From NCBI GenBank assembly GCA_043805435.1, contig JAZDHY010000067.1, forward strand, positions 1-64,000: a stretch of DNA of 64,000 bases, written 5' to 3'. The notes beneath the pieces are model-generated. The model made no database searches. It had not been told where the DNA came from and worked only from the letters and a program-made list of their open reading frames with translations. The stretch comes from JAEXOD01 sp043805435 (GTDB taxonomy: Bacteria > Bacteroidota > Ignavibacteria > Ignavibacteriales > Melioribacteraceae). Position 1 is the stretch's first letter, and every line of letters begins with the position of its first letter. The translations under genes were made by a program, and so were the position numbers. Positions 1-7,900 of the stretch are shown in pieces.

Positions 1-75
1 TTTTCTCTTAAATGCATTTGGATAATATTGCTTTTCATTTTCCTCCAATATTGCTTTTTTTCTTGCTTTTTCCAT
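1..75 (-). CDS. N-terminal fragment of an unidentified protein, clipped by the window edge
   Basis: An open frame begins at an ATG at 75 and runs leftward out of the window; 25 codons are visible (starting MEKARKKAILEEN). A weak AAGGA-like ribosome site lies a few bases upstream. The visible part is strongly charged and has no recognisable motif. It sits directly downstream of a hairpin repeat (92-122) that also occurs near 46.6 kb, so it could belong to or be captured by a repeat element. I do not recognise the family. Confidence 0.35.
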   Translation of the reverse strand, partial: MEKARKKAILEENEKQYYPNAFKRK

Positions 76-91
76 TTTTTGTCCTTGTTTT

Positions 92-185
92 GGTTGACTT
101 TTTTATCTTTTTCGAGTCAACCTATTTCAGGACGCTGCATAGCTAGATAAAAAAAATGTAAATACAACCCCGTTAGTGGGTTGCA
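92..185. repeat. Dispersed hairpin repeat, copy A
   Basis: GGTTGACT at 92-99 pairs with AGTCAACC at 115-122, followed by a TATTTCAGGACGCTGCA tail (123-139). Further on, a 21-bp palindrome-like block runs from 165 to 185. The stem, the tail and the 21-bp block all recur at 46555-46796, the last as an exact reverse complement at 46641-46661. No transposase is visible with it. Confidence 0.6.
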
Positions 186-251
186 TATGGTTTAATTATT
201 TACCAAATAAAGTTATACAATACCATCCACCAAACTCCAACTTTACCATAT

Positions 252-284
252 AAAAAAAGCCACCCTTTTGAGGCAGCTTTTTTT
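252..284. terminator. Intrinsic terminator, probably bidirectional
   Basis: An A-run, the stem arms AAAAAAGC and GCTTTTTT with an imperfect GC-containing inner stem, and a T-run lie about 20 bases beyond the stop of the minus-strand YIP1-like gene. The A and T tracts on both sides allow use in both directions, but the minus-strand gene is the only obvious client. Confidence 0.65.
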
Positions 285-303
285 ATATAATCTAATTCTT
301 TAA

Positions 304-1125
304 TCAGCCTAAACCCAACATCTTGAACATTGGTATGTACTTTGCAAGCAGAAACAAAAACACCGAAAAACCTATCCATAAACCAAAAACAGTTACAAAA
401 GAGTGCATAACTTTTGTTGATTTAAACAATTTAGCATAAGCAATGCTAACAATTGCAAAAAACCAAATTGAAAAAGGATCTAAAAAACTTAGAAAAAATC
501 CAGCATAAGTACTTTTATCCATATCCAAAAAATCAGAAACGCTTAGACCTTTCAAAAATTTACTTAAAGCCAAGGCAAAAATAACCATAAAAATCACTTG
601 GACAATGGTAATATAGGCAGGTAAACCCAATGCAACCATAGAAGTTTGATAATTTCCTTCCCCCTTTAATACAAATTTAGCAAAAATTAAAAACACTCCT
701 GCTACAATAAAAAATTTAATAAACACACTAATAAAAGTGCTGATAATCATAATTGGCGAAAATCCGCGCATGTTTTTTTCTATAAGTTTTCTTATTTTTT
801 CCAATTGCTCGTCGGCAGCTTTTTCCGTAATAGTGCCTTTATCTACTAATTCTTGAATTTTCTTTTCAGTTATAGCCATTTGTTTTTCTATCAATGAATA
901 TTTAATTTGTGCATTAGTAAACATTAAATAATTGGAAAATATTACTGCAATTGCTAATAATACTACCGGAACAAGCCAATCAATTGTTTTTGGCGGAAGT
1001 AAAGCAATTTTTTCAAACGTTGGAACCGGTTCGGTAAATAAGCCAACAATACTATCGGTATGACCAAACTTTTCATCTTCTTCTAGTTCGTTTAATTGTT
1101 CTGGATTTTGTAACATTTCTTCCAT
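304..1125 (-). CDS. YIP1-family multi-pass membrane protein
   Basis: 273 residues. The N-terminal stretch (about 1-25) is acidic and presumably cytoplasmic. The next segment, LFTEPVPTFEKI, is the typical opening of bacterial YIP1-domain proteins, which start with a conserved P-x-x-x-F region before the first membrane helix. Helices are visible at about 48-68, 125-150, 160-185, 205-230 and 240-265, with a charged, probably coiled-coil loop (about 75-115) between the first two. The start is well supported by a GAGGAGGAG ribosome site six bases upstream (1131-1140). It is followed by a terminator at 252-284 and appears monocistronic. The biochemical role of bacterial YIP1 proteins is not established and nothing here adds to it. 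Confidence 0.75.
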   Translation of the reverse strand: MEEMLQNPEQLNELEEDEKFGHTDSIVGLFTEPVPTFEKIALLPPKTIDWLVPVVLLAIAVIFSNYLMFTNAQIKYSLIEKQMAITEKKIQELVDKGTITEKAADEQLEKIRKLIEKNMRGFSPIMIISTFISVFIKFFIVAGVFLIFAKFVLKGEGNYQTSMVALGLPAYITIVQVIFMVIFALALSKFLKGLSVSDFLDMDKSTYAGFFLSFLDPFSIWFFAIVSIAYAKLFKSTKVMHSFVTVFGLWIGFSVFLFLLAKYIPMFKMLGLG

Positions 1126-1290
1126 GGAAATCTCCTCCTCATATGGTTATATTTATCAATTAAAATAAATCAAAAATCAAATTTAAACGCTTTTTGTTTA
1201 ATGATGTCCCCACATAAAAAACGCGTAAAAAATTCTTTTATAAGCAATGTTTAGGTTAATAATTTTTACATTTTATAAACAATATTTTTA

Positions 1291-1632
1291 TTAACCTCTT
1301 TTAAAAAACCAGAAACCAAGAATACCATGGACAAACATAAAACTTGCTACGCATAAACCAGCCCAACTATCTCCCAGTTTATGACCATTAATAATTAAAT
1401 ATGAAAATTTTGAAATAAGCACAACAATAATTATTATACCCGCTGTTGAATAACTACCTGCTTTGTAAAACATTTGCAGCTCACGTTCATCAGGTTCATA
1501 TTTTTTTGCCCTCATCAATATTGGAAGTGGTAAAAATAACACAAAAAAAATCAAACCTTTTGCACCTAATAATAGTATCATTATTAGTGTAACCAAACCA
1601 ACAACTAATTCATAACCAAATCTAAAACTCAT
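1291..1632 (-). CDS. Small four-helix membrane protein paired with an Xre regulator
   Basis: 113 residues, mostly hydrophobic, with helices at about 8-25, 27-42, 60-78 and 90-110. Between helices 2 and 3 lies a charged loop containing PDERELQ, a DERE-type motif seen in small membrane proteins that travel with YozG-like regulators. It overlaps the upstream regulator by four bases (ATGA), and its ribosome site GGAGG lies inside the last codons of that gene, so the two are translationally coupled. It may be the target or signal partner of the regulator. No enzymatic motif is present. Confidence 0.7.
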   Translation of the reverse strand: MSFRFGYELVVGLVTLIMILLLGAKGLIFFVLFLPLPILMRAKKYEPDERELQMFYKAGSYSTAGIIIIVVLISKFSYLIINGHKLGDSWAGLCVASFMFVHGILGFWFFKRG

Positions 1633-1844
1633 TTTATTTCCTCCAGATAAAAAATGTCTTCAATTTTGCAGTTAAAATATTGGGCAATTTTTAATGCCAG
1701 TTTTACTGATGGATTAAATTTTCCACCTTCAATTGCAAGTATTGTCTGCCTTGAAACTCCAAGTTTATTTGCCAATTCATCTTGTGTTATTTGATCTGAC
1801 ATAAACCGAAATTTTTTTATGTTATTTTTAAGTTCTTGTTCCAT
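1629..1844 (-). CDS. Xre/YozG-like helix-turn-helix transcriptional regulator
   Basis: 71 residues, almost entirely one Cro/C1-type HTH domain (about 8-65). The recognition region reads TQDELANKLGVSRQTILAIE, followed by the KFNPSVKLALKIA helix and the IEDIFY end that marks the short YozG-like class. It binds DNA as a dimer and has no ligand domain. It is the first gene of a two-gene operon with the membrane protein whose start it overlaps. Upstream there is a TTGACA -35 box with two copies of an 11-bp near-palindrome beside it (1866-1926), a good candidate autoregulatory operator. Confidence 0.85.
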   Translation of the reverse strand: MEQELKNNIKKFRFMSDQITQDELANKLGVSRQTILAIEGGKFNPSVKLALKIAQYFNCKIEDIFYLEEIK

Positions 1845-1865
1845 AATTCATATTTCTTTTATTCG

Positions 1866-1926
1866 AAAATATTAAATAATATTTAAAATGTCAAGTATTA
1901 TATACATTTTGTAACGTATTATATAC
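1866..1926 (-). promoter_or_regulatory. Promoter and doubled operator of the Xre regulator gene
   Basis: On the minus strand TTGACA (1894-1889) is followed after 17 bases by TATTTT (1871-1866), about 22 bases before the ATG at 1844. Directly upstream of the -35 box are two identical GTATTATATAC blocks (1895-1905 and 1916-1926), each with perfect GTAT/ATAC arms and spaced by 21 bases, two DNA turns. A perfect AAATATT/AATATTT palindrome (1867-1884) covers the spacer. This arrangement fits binding of a dimeric HTH protein on one DNA face. Confidence 0.55.
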
Positions 1927-2105
1927 TTTTTATAAGATTATTTTCCATCTATACAGTAAAAAATATTATAAATTTATATTTATCCTTAATTTCTAATACT
2001 TTTATATCAAAATCACCATTTCTTTTGTATATTTTTAACCACTTAAAAACTAATAATGTCATATTTGGTTCCACGTTTGTAATCCAAACTAACCCCTAAC
2101 CAAAA

Positions 2106-2503
2106 GCACATCAGCGATTGGTGTCGCATAAGTGAATATGGGTTTACTAAGAACTGAATTGATAAATGTAATTAGAATTTAATTAAATATAAACATATCT
2201 TGGGCTAAAGCCCGTATTTAATTTACCTTCGATCCCCGACTTAAAAGTCGGAGTTATTTAAACTAAAACATAATCTATATATAGTTATATTATAATAAGT
2301 TATGGGTATTTATAACCCTAACCTAAAGTTTAGTAAACCGCCATTTATGACGGGGTGAGGCAGAAAGCGAATAATTATGGCTTTAGCCCAAGTTAAGAAT
2401 TCTATTATTTCTTGATATTCAATTATTAATTTACCTTTAAATGTAATTATTCCCCTTCAGCTTTATTTATAGCTTACTTATGCAACATCCACCAGCGATG
2501 TGC
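2106..2503. mobile_element. MITE-like non-coding element with imperfect terminal inverted repeats
   Basis: The left end (2106-2136, starting GCACATC and ending GCATAAGT) is matched in inverted orientation at 2474-2503; 21 of 28 aligned bases agree. No reading frame of note lies between. A REP pair (2199-2392) is nested inside. The block fills most of the gap between the Xre regulator and tryptophanase. I could not see a clear target duplication. Confidence 0.45.
2199..2392. repeat. REP-like inverted pair (GGGCTAAAGCCC type)
   Basis: CTTGGGCTAAAGCC at 2199-2212 has an exact 14-base inverted copy at 2379-2392. The left copy itself contains the palindrome GGGCT-AA-AGCCC (2202-2213). Between the ends are smaller hairpins, including CCGACT/AGTCGG at 2236-2251. 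Such pairs are typical of REP/BIME-type intergenic repeats mobilised in trans by Y1 transposases; none is present in the window. Confidence 0.6.
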
Positions 2504-2606
2504 AACATACTTTGTTTATTTTTTATCTAATGATAGTTCATTTTTTTTTGTTTAAATAAACATTTTAATTATTATTAATTTTTAATTATCTTTGGTTATA
2601 AAGTTA

Positions 2607-2637
2607 GTTTGTTATAAATAGTTATTATATAACAAAC
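2607..2637. promoter_or_regulatory. Perfect 10-bp inverted repeat upstream of tnaA, candidate operator
   Basis: GTTTGTTATA (2607-2616) and TATAACAAAC (2628-2637) are exact reverse complements with an 11-base spacer, ending 23 bases before the tnaA start codon. The position suits either an operator over the promoter or a hairpin in the leader. No TnaC-like leader peptide with a tryptophan codon was found, so regulation probably differs from the enterobacterial attenuation system. Confidence 0.4.
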
Positions 2638-2660
2638 ATTATAAAAATTAAAGGGATTTT

Positions 2661-4034
2661 ATGAAAACCATTATTGAACCATTTAAGATTAAATCGGTAG
2701 AACCTATACGTTTTACAACAAAAGTAGAAAGAATATATCTTCTTGAAAAAGCAGGCTACAATCCTTTTTTATTACGTGCCGATGACGTGATAATTGACTT
2801 ATTAACCGATAGCGGAACATCTGCCATGAGTGCCAAACAATGGGCAGGAATTATGGACGGTGACGAAGCTTATGCAGGCTCTAAAAGTTTTTACCGTTTT
2901 GAAGCAGCTGTAAAAAAAATTACTAATTTAGAATATATTATCCCTACTCATCAAGGTCGGGCAGCGGAAAAAATATTGTTTTCAATTGTTGGCGGCAAGG
3001 GCAAATTTATTCCCAACAACACACATTTTGATACAACACGTGCCAATATTGAATTTACAGGTGCCGAAGCTGTTGATTTATTAAACGAAATTGGCAAACA
3101 TCCCGAAATTAAAGCCGATTTTAAAGGCGATATGGATGTTGATGCCTTAATTAAATTTATTGAAGAAAAAGGTGCCGAAAATATTCCGATTGTAATGATT
3201 ACCGTTACTAACAATTCCGGTGGCGGACAGCCTGTTTCGATGAATAATATTAAACAGGTTAAAGAAGTATGCAATAAATATAATCTTCCCTTATTTATTG
3301 ATGCTTGCAGATTTGCAGAAAATGCATATTTTATTAAAAAACGCGAACCCGGTTATCAAAATAAATCAGTTTTAGAAATTTGTCAGGAAATGTTTTCGTA
3401 TGCAGATGGTGCAACTATGAGTGCTAAAAAAGACGCCTTGGTAAATATTGGCGGCTTCTTGGCACTAAATAACGCCGATTTAGCTACTAAAAGTCGTAAT
3501 TTATTAATTGTTACGGAAGGTTTTCCAACTTATGGCGGTTTAGCCGGACGAGATCTTGAAGCAATTGCACAGGGTTTGGAAGAAATTGTTGACGAAAATT
3601 ACCTGCAATATAGAATTAGAAGTATTGAATATTTGGCAGAAAAAATTACAAAATATGGTGTGCCTATTATTGAACCACCGGGTGGACATGCTATATATAT
3701 TGACGCAAAAGGATTTTTACCCAACGTTCCGGCTGATCAATATCCGGGACAAGCTATTGTTTGTTCTTTATACATTGAAGGCGGAATAAGATCTGTAGAA
3801 ATTGGCAGCGTAATGTTTGGCAAATACGGCCAAGACGGTAAATTAATCTCTCCGGCAATGGAATTGGTACGTTTGGCAATTCCCAGACGTGTTTATACCC
3901 AAAGCCATATTGATTTTGTAGCTGAAGTAATTATTGATGTATTTAATAAAAGAGATACTCTAAAAGGTTACCAAATTACTTACGAAGCACCAATGCTTAG
4001 ACATTTTACGGCTAAATTTAAACCAATAGAATAA
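2661..4034 (+). CDS. tnaA: Tryptophanase (tryptophan indole-lyase)
   Basis: 457 residues, the normal length of the beta-eliminating lyases. This PLP enzyme splits L-tryptophan into indole, pyruvate and ammonia in the cytoplasm. The PLP lysine is K257 (in SAKKD), with D214, R217 and Y71 in the expected cofactor positions. Numbering matches Citrobacter tyrosine phenol-lyase, so specificity positions can be read directly: D124 (Thr in the phenol-lyase), I381 (Arg there, the phenol-binding residue) and H448 (Phe there) are all tryptophanase-like. EIGS around 381 and LRHFTAK near the C-terminus agree. A ribosome site (AAAGGGA) lies before the ATG, with an inverted repeat upstream. It leads a tight four-gene cluster with a DUF4905-like gene and AmmeMemo A and B. 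No tryptophan permease gene is adjacent. Confidence 0.92.
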   Translation: MKTIIEPFKIKSVEPIRFTTKVERIYLLEKAGYNPFLLRADDVIIDLLTDSGTSAMSAKQWAGIMDGDEAYAGSKSFYRFEAAVKKITNLEYIIPTHQGRAAEKILFSIVGGKGKFIPNNTHFDTTRANIEFTGAEAVDLLNEIGKHPEIKADFKGDMDVDALIKFIEEKGAENIPIVMITVTNNSGGGQPVSMNNIKQVKEVCNKYNLPLFIDACRFAENAYFIKKREPGYQNKSVLEICQEMFSYADGATMSAKKDALVNIGGFLALNNADLATKSRNLLIVTEGFPTYGGLAGRDLEAIAQGLEEIVDENYLQYRIRSIEYLAEKITKYGVPIIEPPGGHAIYIDAKGFLPNVPADQYPGQAIVCSLYIEGGIRSVEIGSVMFGKYGQDGKLISPAMELVRLAIPRRVYTQSHIDFVAEVIIDVFNKRDTLKGYQITYEAPMLRHFTAKFKPIE

Positions 4035-4042
4035 TATTAATA

Positions 4043-4858
4043 ATGAAATTAAAAAAATATTTTAATTATTCATCAAATGCACAATTATGGCGGCTGCTTA
4101 TTAGCAACCACCATTTATTATTAGTTGAATCGAGAGATACAACTACAAAAGAAGTGTTTTTTTCTGTTTATAATCTTGAAAATTCCGATGTGTTGTTAAA
4201 AAATATTACTCTGCCGGAAAAGATATGGATTGGTGTTGAAGCTGTTTATGACGATTTTATTTTTTTCCATAAATTTGTTAAGCCCGATTTACCAATGCAT
4301 AAAGGCATTGTTGCTTTTAGTATAAGCCAAAATAAAGTAATATGGGAAAATTTGGACTTCACATTTTTGTTGGTTTCACAAAATAAATTAATTGTTCAAA
4401 CCTCAGGTTTTGAAGAAACAAACTATTATTCTGCGGATATAAATACAGGCGTAATGATTGAAAAATTAACGCTTAGTTTTGACGATATTGATAATAAACA
4501 CAAGTCATTTACCGATTTATATAATTACCAATTATATAATTATCCCCAAAAATATAATCTAGGGACAATTGATGTTATTGAAAAAGTATTGTTAAAATAC
4601 AAGAATAAAGGTTCTCTTAAATTTAATGTTGAATATTTGGAAATTAATGATTTTTATTTTGGCAATTTTCATATTGAAAAAAATGGAATTATTAAAAATA
4701 TTTTTTTTGCTGTTGATATAAAAACAAATAAAATTAAATTAGAGATGGTTATTAACAGTAATATTAATGCTTTTGTACCGGAATCATTTTTTGTATATAA
4801 AAATTTTCTTATTTTATTAATTGAAAAGAAAGGTTTAGCAGTTTATAAAATGGAGTGA
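4043..4858 (+). CDS. DUF4905-like protein of unknown function
   Basis: 271 residues with no signal peptide or membrane helix. It alternates short hydrophobic strands, like a beta-propeller-type fold, and contains the stretch WIGVEAVYDDFIFFHKF followed by PDLPMHKGIVAF, which I associate with the DUF4905 family of Bacteroidota and Chlorobi; that assignment is from memory and moderate. It starts eight bases after tnaA and ends three bases before the AMMECR1 gene, so it is very likely cotranscribed with both. Function unknown. Confidence 0.6.
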   Translation: MKLKKYFNYSSNAQLWRLLISNHHLLLVESRDTTTKEVFFSVYNLENSDVLLKNITLPEKIWIGVEAVYDDFIFFHKFVKPDLPMHKGIVAFSISQNKVIWENLDFTFLLVSQNKLIVQTSGFEETNYYSADINTGVMIEKLTLSFDDIDNKHKSFTDLYNYQLYNYPQKYNLGTIDVIEKVLLKYKNKGSLKFNVEYLEINDFYFGNFHIEKNGIIKNIFFAVDIKTNKIKLEMVINSNINAFVPESFFVYKNFLILLIEKKGLAVYKME

Positions 4859-4861
4859 GTT

Positions 4862-5422
4862 ATGGAAATATCGAAAGAAGAAAAACAATTGTTATTAAAA
4901 ATTGCCCGCACCTCAATTGAAAACTATCTTGGTACCGGAGATAATTTAGATATAGATGTGGAAAAATATCCATTATTAAAACAGCAGATTGGCGCATTTG
5001 TTACTTTATCTAAATACAATAATTTAAGGGGCTGCGTTGGGTATATTTTCTCTGATGATTATCTTTACGAAACAATTCATAATGCCGCTATACAAGCAGC
5101 TTTTCACGATCCCCGATTTCCGTCTGTTATAAAATCCGAAACTAAGGATATTAAATTAGAAATATCATTACTTTCTCTTCCGTTCAAAATGAATAGTTAT
5201 GATGATATAATTATTGGTACACACGGTTTAATAGTAAACGAACACGGAAGACGTGGTTTATTATTACCACAGGTACCAATTGAACACAATATGAATGTAG
5301 AACAATATTTATCATCATTGTGTTTAAAAGCCGGGTTGCAAGCCGACCTGTGGAGACAAAAATTGTTAAATATTGAAATGTTTACAGCAACTGTTTTTTC
5401 AGAAGAGGAATTGGAGGGTTAA
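4862..5422 (+). CDS. amrA: AmmeMemoRadiSam system protein A (AMMECR1 domain)
   Basis: 186 residues covering a single AMMECR1 domain. The hallmark LRGCVGYI is at about 55-62, followed by the A-A-x-x-D-P-R-F-P block (AAFHDPRFPSV) and GLIVNEHGRRGLLLPQV, all diagnostic. The family is found with a Memo-like protein (B) and a radical SAM protein; the joint reaction is unknown. Its stop codon abuts the start of the Memo gene, whose ribosome site GGAGG is embedded in the last codons here, so A and B are coupled. The radical SAM partner is not in this window. Confidence 0.88.
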   Translation: MEISKEEKQLLLKIARTSIENYLGTGDNLDIDVEKYPLLKQQIGAFVTLSKYNNLRGCVGYIFSDDYLYETIHNAAIQAAFHDPRFPSVIKSETKDIKLEISLLSLPFKMNSYDDIIIGTHGLIVNEHGRRGLLLPQVPIEHNMNVEQYLSSLCLKAGLQADLWRQKLLNIEMFTATVFSEEELEG

Positions 5423-6244
5423 ATGGAAACCATTCGCAAACCTGCCGTTGCCGGAATGTTTTATCCTGCATCTCAAAAAGTTTTAAGCAGTACAATTGAT
5501 GAACTTTTAAACAATAATTTTGCTGACAACAAATTTACCAACATCACCGGCATTGTTGCCCCTCATGCGGGATATGTTTATAGCGGCGGTACGGCAGCTT
5601 ATGCATATAATGCAGTTAAAGACAAAAACATTAATACCATAATTATTCTTTCCCCAAGCCATAGGGAATATTTTAACGGCATCTCAATATATTCGGGCAC
5701 TGCTTATTCAACTCCGCTTGGAACGGTAAATGTGAATAAGGAATTGAGAGAAACACTTACACAAAAAAGCAAAATAATTCATTCCGCCGTTGAAGGACAC
5801 CGCAACGAACACGCTATTGAAGTACAAATTCCTTTTTTGCAGGCCATATATAAAGATTTTACAATTTTGCCTGTTATACTTGGCGACCAAAGACGCAATT
5901 ATATGATTGAACTTGCAGAACGATTGGCTGAAGTTGTGGACAATAATACCTTAGTAGTTGCCAGTTCCGATCTATCGCATTTTTACAATAAAGACAAAGC
6001 CGAACAATTGGATAAAATTGTAGAAAATAAAATAAATAAATTTGATTATGACGGCCTGCAAAATGATTTGGATCATGGATTTTGTGAAGCTTGCGGAGGC
6101 GGTGCAATAGTAACTTTATTAAAACTTTCCGAAATAATTAACCGTAAAAAATCTAAAGTTTTAGCCCGCACCACATCCGGTAATATTACGGGAGATTATT
6201 CCGAAGTGGTTGGTTATCTTTCGGCTGTGGTTTATGAAAATTGA
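5423..6244 (+). CDS. amrB: AmmeMemoRadiSam system protein B (Memo-like)
   Basis: 273 residues, full length for the Memo/LigB-like fold. Visible motifs are KPAVAGMFYP at the N-terminus, VAPHAGYVYSG (about 45-55), SPSHREYF (about 78-85), NEHAIEVQIPFL (about 127-138) and SSDLSHFY (about 187-194), containing the His/Asp residues that line the metal-like pocket. The start follows the AMMECR1 stop without a gap. Memo proteins have been linked to redox or metal chemistry, but the bacterial role is unproven. It ends the tnaA cluster; no clear terminator follows. Confidence 0.88.
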   Translation: METIRKPAVAGMFYPASQKVLSSTIDELLNNNFADNKFTNITGIVAPHAGYVYSGGTAAYAYNAVKDKNINTIIILSPSHREYFNGISIYSGTAYSTPLGTVNVNKELRETLTQKSKIIHSAVEGHRNEHAIEVQIPFLQAIYKDFTILPVILGDQRRNYMIELAERLAEVVDNNTLVVASSDLSHFYNKDKAEQLDKIVENKINKFDYDGLQNDLDHGFCEACGGGAIVTLLKLSEIINRKKSKVLARTTSGNITGDYSEVVGYLSAVVYEN

Positions 6245-6301
6245 TTTTAGAAATTAAATTTTTTGTTAATAAAGGAATCAAATAAATTACTGAGGGGAAA
6301 A

Positions 6302-6626
6302 ATGGTTTTGCAAAAAATATTAATCAATATCTTAGCTGTTTTAAGTAATGGATTAACTTTAGATTATTAATATAATAATCAATACGGTTATTAGCTCGGG
6401 ATTGGCCTTAACCTCAAAAATATGGAGTGAACCTGCATTATTGGATTTCGTATTTAATGTTAATTATGATTTGATAAAATCTCTAAGTTTTACAAAGAAT
6501 TTACACACATTATATTTTACAATGGAAGATGTCATATATTGTTCGTTAAAGCACATTGGTAAATGGGAAAAACCTGTAAAATTAAATGCCAACATCAATC
6601 CAATTGAGCGGATGCTTATGCTTTGA
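6302..6626 (+). pseudogene. Decayed gene with a PD40-like repeat remnant
   Basis: A GAGGGG ribosome site precedes an ATG at 6302 that opens a signal-peptide-like stretch (MVLQKILINILAVL), stopped after 22 codons by TAA. A second open stretch (6402-6626) reads YFTMEDVIYCSL then GKWEKPVKLNANIN, which resembles the YFSS...DIYYS...GKWG-PVNLG-PINS pattern of WD40-like PD40 repeats in secreted or OmpA-linked proteins. The frames do not join and no full domain remains, so I read it as a degenerate gene. The rest of 6245-6776 holds nothing else I can name. Confidence 0.35.
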
Positions 6627-6776
6627 TGAACCCTCAGGTAATTACCATGAAATTGAAGTAATTATTTATTGATGGACGAATTAAGCATTTTTCAATAGAA
6701 TAGAATCGTCTTAACATTAACAATAAAGCTGTTTGATTGCGCCTATTCTTAAAAAGCTTTTCAACCAGTTGGAGTA

Positions 6777-7898
6777 TCACACGGTTTTCTTGTACCTAAT
6801 TACAGCTAAAGTATTTATTATTATTGCATATACCCCCATTAAAAGAGTAGTTTTCCCAACAACATCCCAGCCCGTTCCTTTTATTAAAATTAACCTATTT
6901 ATTTCTACAACATACTTTATGGGGTTAATTATGTTAAAAATTTTAACCCAATCTGGTAGATATTCGGCTGGTGTAAAAAGACCGCTTGTTAAAATAAAAA
7001 GCATTATAAAAAAAAAAGTAACAAACAATGCTTCTTGCTGTGTGTTCACAATGGTAGAAATGAATAGACCAATCCCAAGGACAAACAATAAAAAAACTGA
7101 TATAAACACGAATTCGGTTAACAAGCTACCCTCAATAGGGATGTCAAAAACAAGCTTGCCGACCAATAAACCAAGCCAATATAAAAAATGACCGATCAAC
7201 CATATAGGAATAAGTTTCCCGATTATAAATTCGTGCTTCTTCAAAGGTGTTACGTTAAGCTGTTCAATTGTTCCAAGTTCTTTTTCTCTAACAATATTCA
7301 GTGCCGCAAGAAGCATAGTAATTAATGCACAAAGTTCAGCTAATATTCCCGGCACCATAAGGGTTTTGTAATTTAGAAGAGGATTGTACCAGTTTTTTAT
7401 TATCGGTTGAATTGATATTAGTTCATCTCCACATGGAATTGCTAATTTTTGTTCCCGATGCAGATTCCAATTAAAATCGTTTATAATTGAGGAAGTATAC
7501 ATATTCACCACAATAGCTTTGGTATTGTTTACACCATTAACTATAAGCTGGATGTCACCATTATTTTGATTTATAAGATCTTCTTCAAAGTGCTTTGGTA
7601 TTTTAATTATTAAGTCAATTTTTTCTTTTTCTATCTCTTGCATCGCTTCATTTTCAGTCAAGCAATATCCCTCAAAAGAAAAATATTTGTTATGACTAAT
7701 TTTAGTAACAAGCGTCCTCGAGAAGCTTGATAAATCATTATCGACAACGGAGAATTTTATATCCTTAATTTCAAAATTTGCAGCAAAGGGCAATAAAATT
7801 ATTTCGACTATGGGTGCAATGAAAATCAAAGGCAAAAACGCTTTATCCTTCAATATTTGAATGAGTTCTTTTTGTATTAAGTATAGTATCTTTATCAC
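6777..7898 (-). CDS. ybhR: ABC-2 type export permease, YbhR-like
   Basis: 373 residues. One N-terminal helix (about 20-40) is followed by a large extracytoplasmic domain (about 45-170) and five helices in the C-terminal half (about 180-205, 225-245, 260-285, 290-310 and 345-365), the topology of YbhR/YhhJ permeases. The conserved N-VREKELGTIEQLNVTPL segment (about 200-218) is the coupling motif that contacts the ATPases. It is the last gene of the export operon, starting two bases after the sister permease stops. It should form the transmembrane heterodimer with that permease; the substrate is unknown. Confidence 0.85.
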   Translation of the reverse strand: MIKILYLIQKELIQILKDKAFLPLIFIAPIVEIILLPFAANFEIKDIKFSVVDNDLSSFSRTLVTKISHNKYFSFEGYCLTENEAMQEIEKEKIDLIIKIPKHFEEDLINQNNGDIQLIVNGVNNTKAIVVNMYTSSIINDFNWNLHREQKLAIPCGDELISIQPIIKNWYNPLLNYKTLMVPGILAELCALITMLLAALNIVREKELGTIEQLNVTPLKKHEFIIGKLIPIWLIGHFLYWLGLLVGKLVFDIPIEGSLLTEFVFISVFLLFVLGIGLFISTIVNTQQEALFVTFFFIMLFILTSGLFTPAEYLPDWVKIFNIINPIKYVVEINRLILIKGTGWDVVGKTTLLMGVYAIIINTLAVIRYKKTV

Positions 7899-7900
7899 AA

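Noticed and set aside
2661..4034. Tyrosine phenol-lyase as the identity of the PLP lyase
   Set aside because: The general sequence is similar, but positions 124, 381 and 448 are Asp, Ile and His, the tryptophanase set, not Thr, Arg and Phe.
6733..7191. A 152-codon plus-strand open frame
   Set aside because: It is antisense to the C-terminal part of the ABC-2 permease and has no ribosome site or family resemblance.
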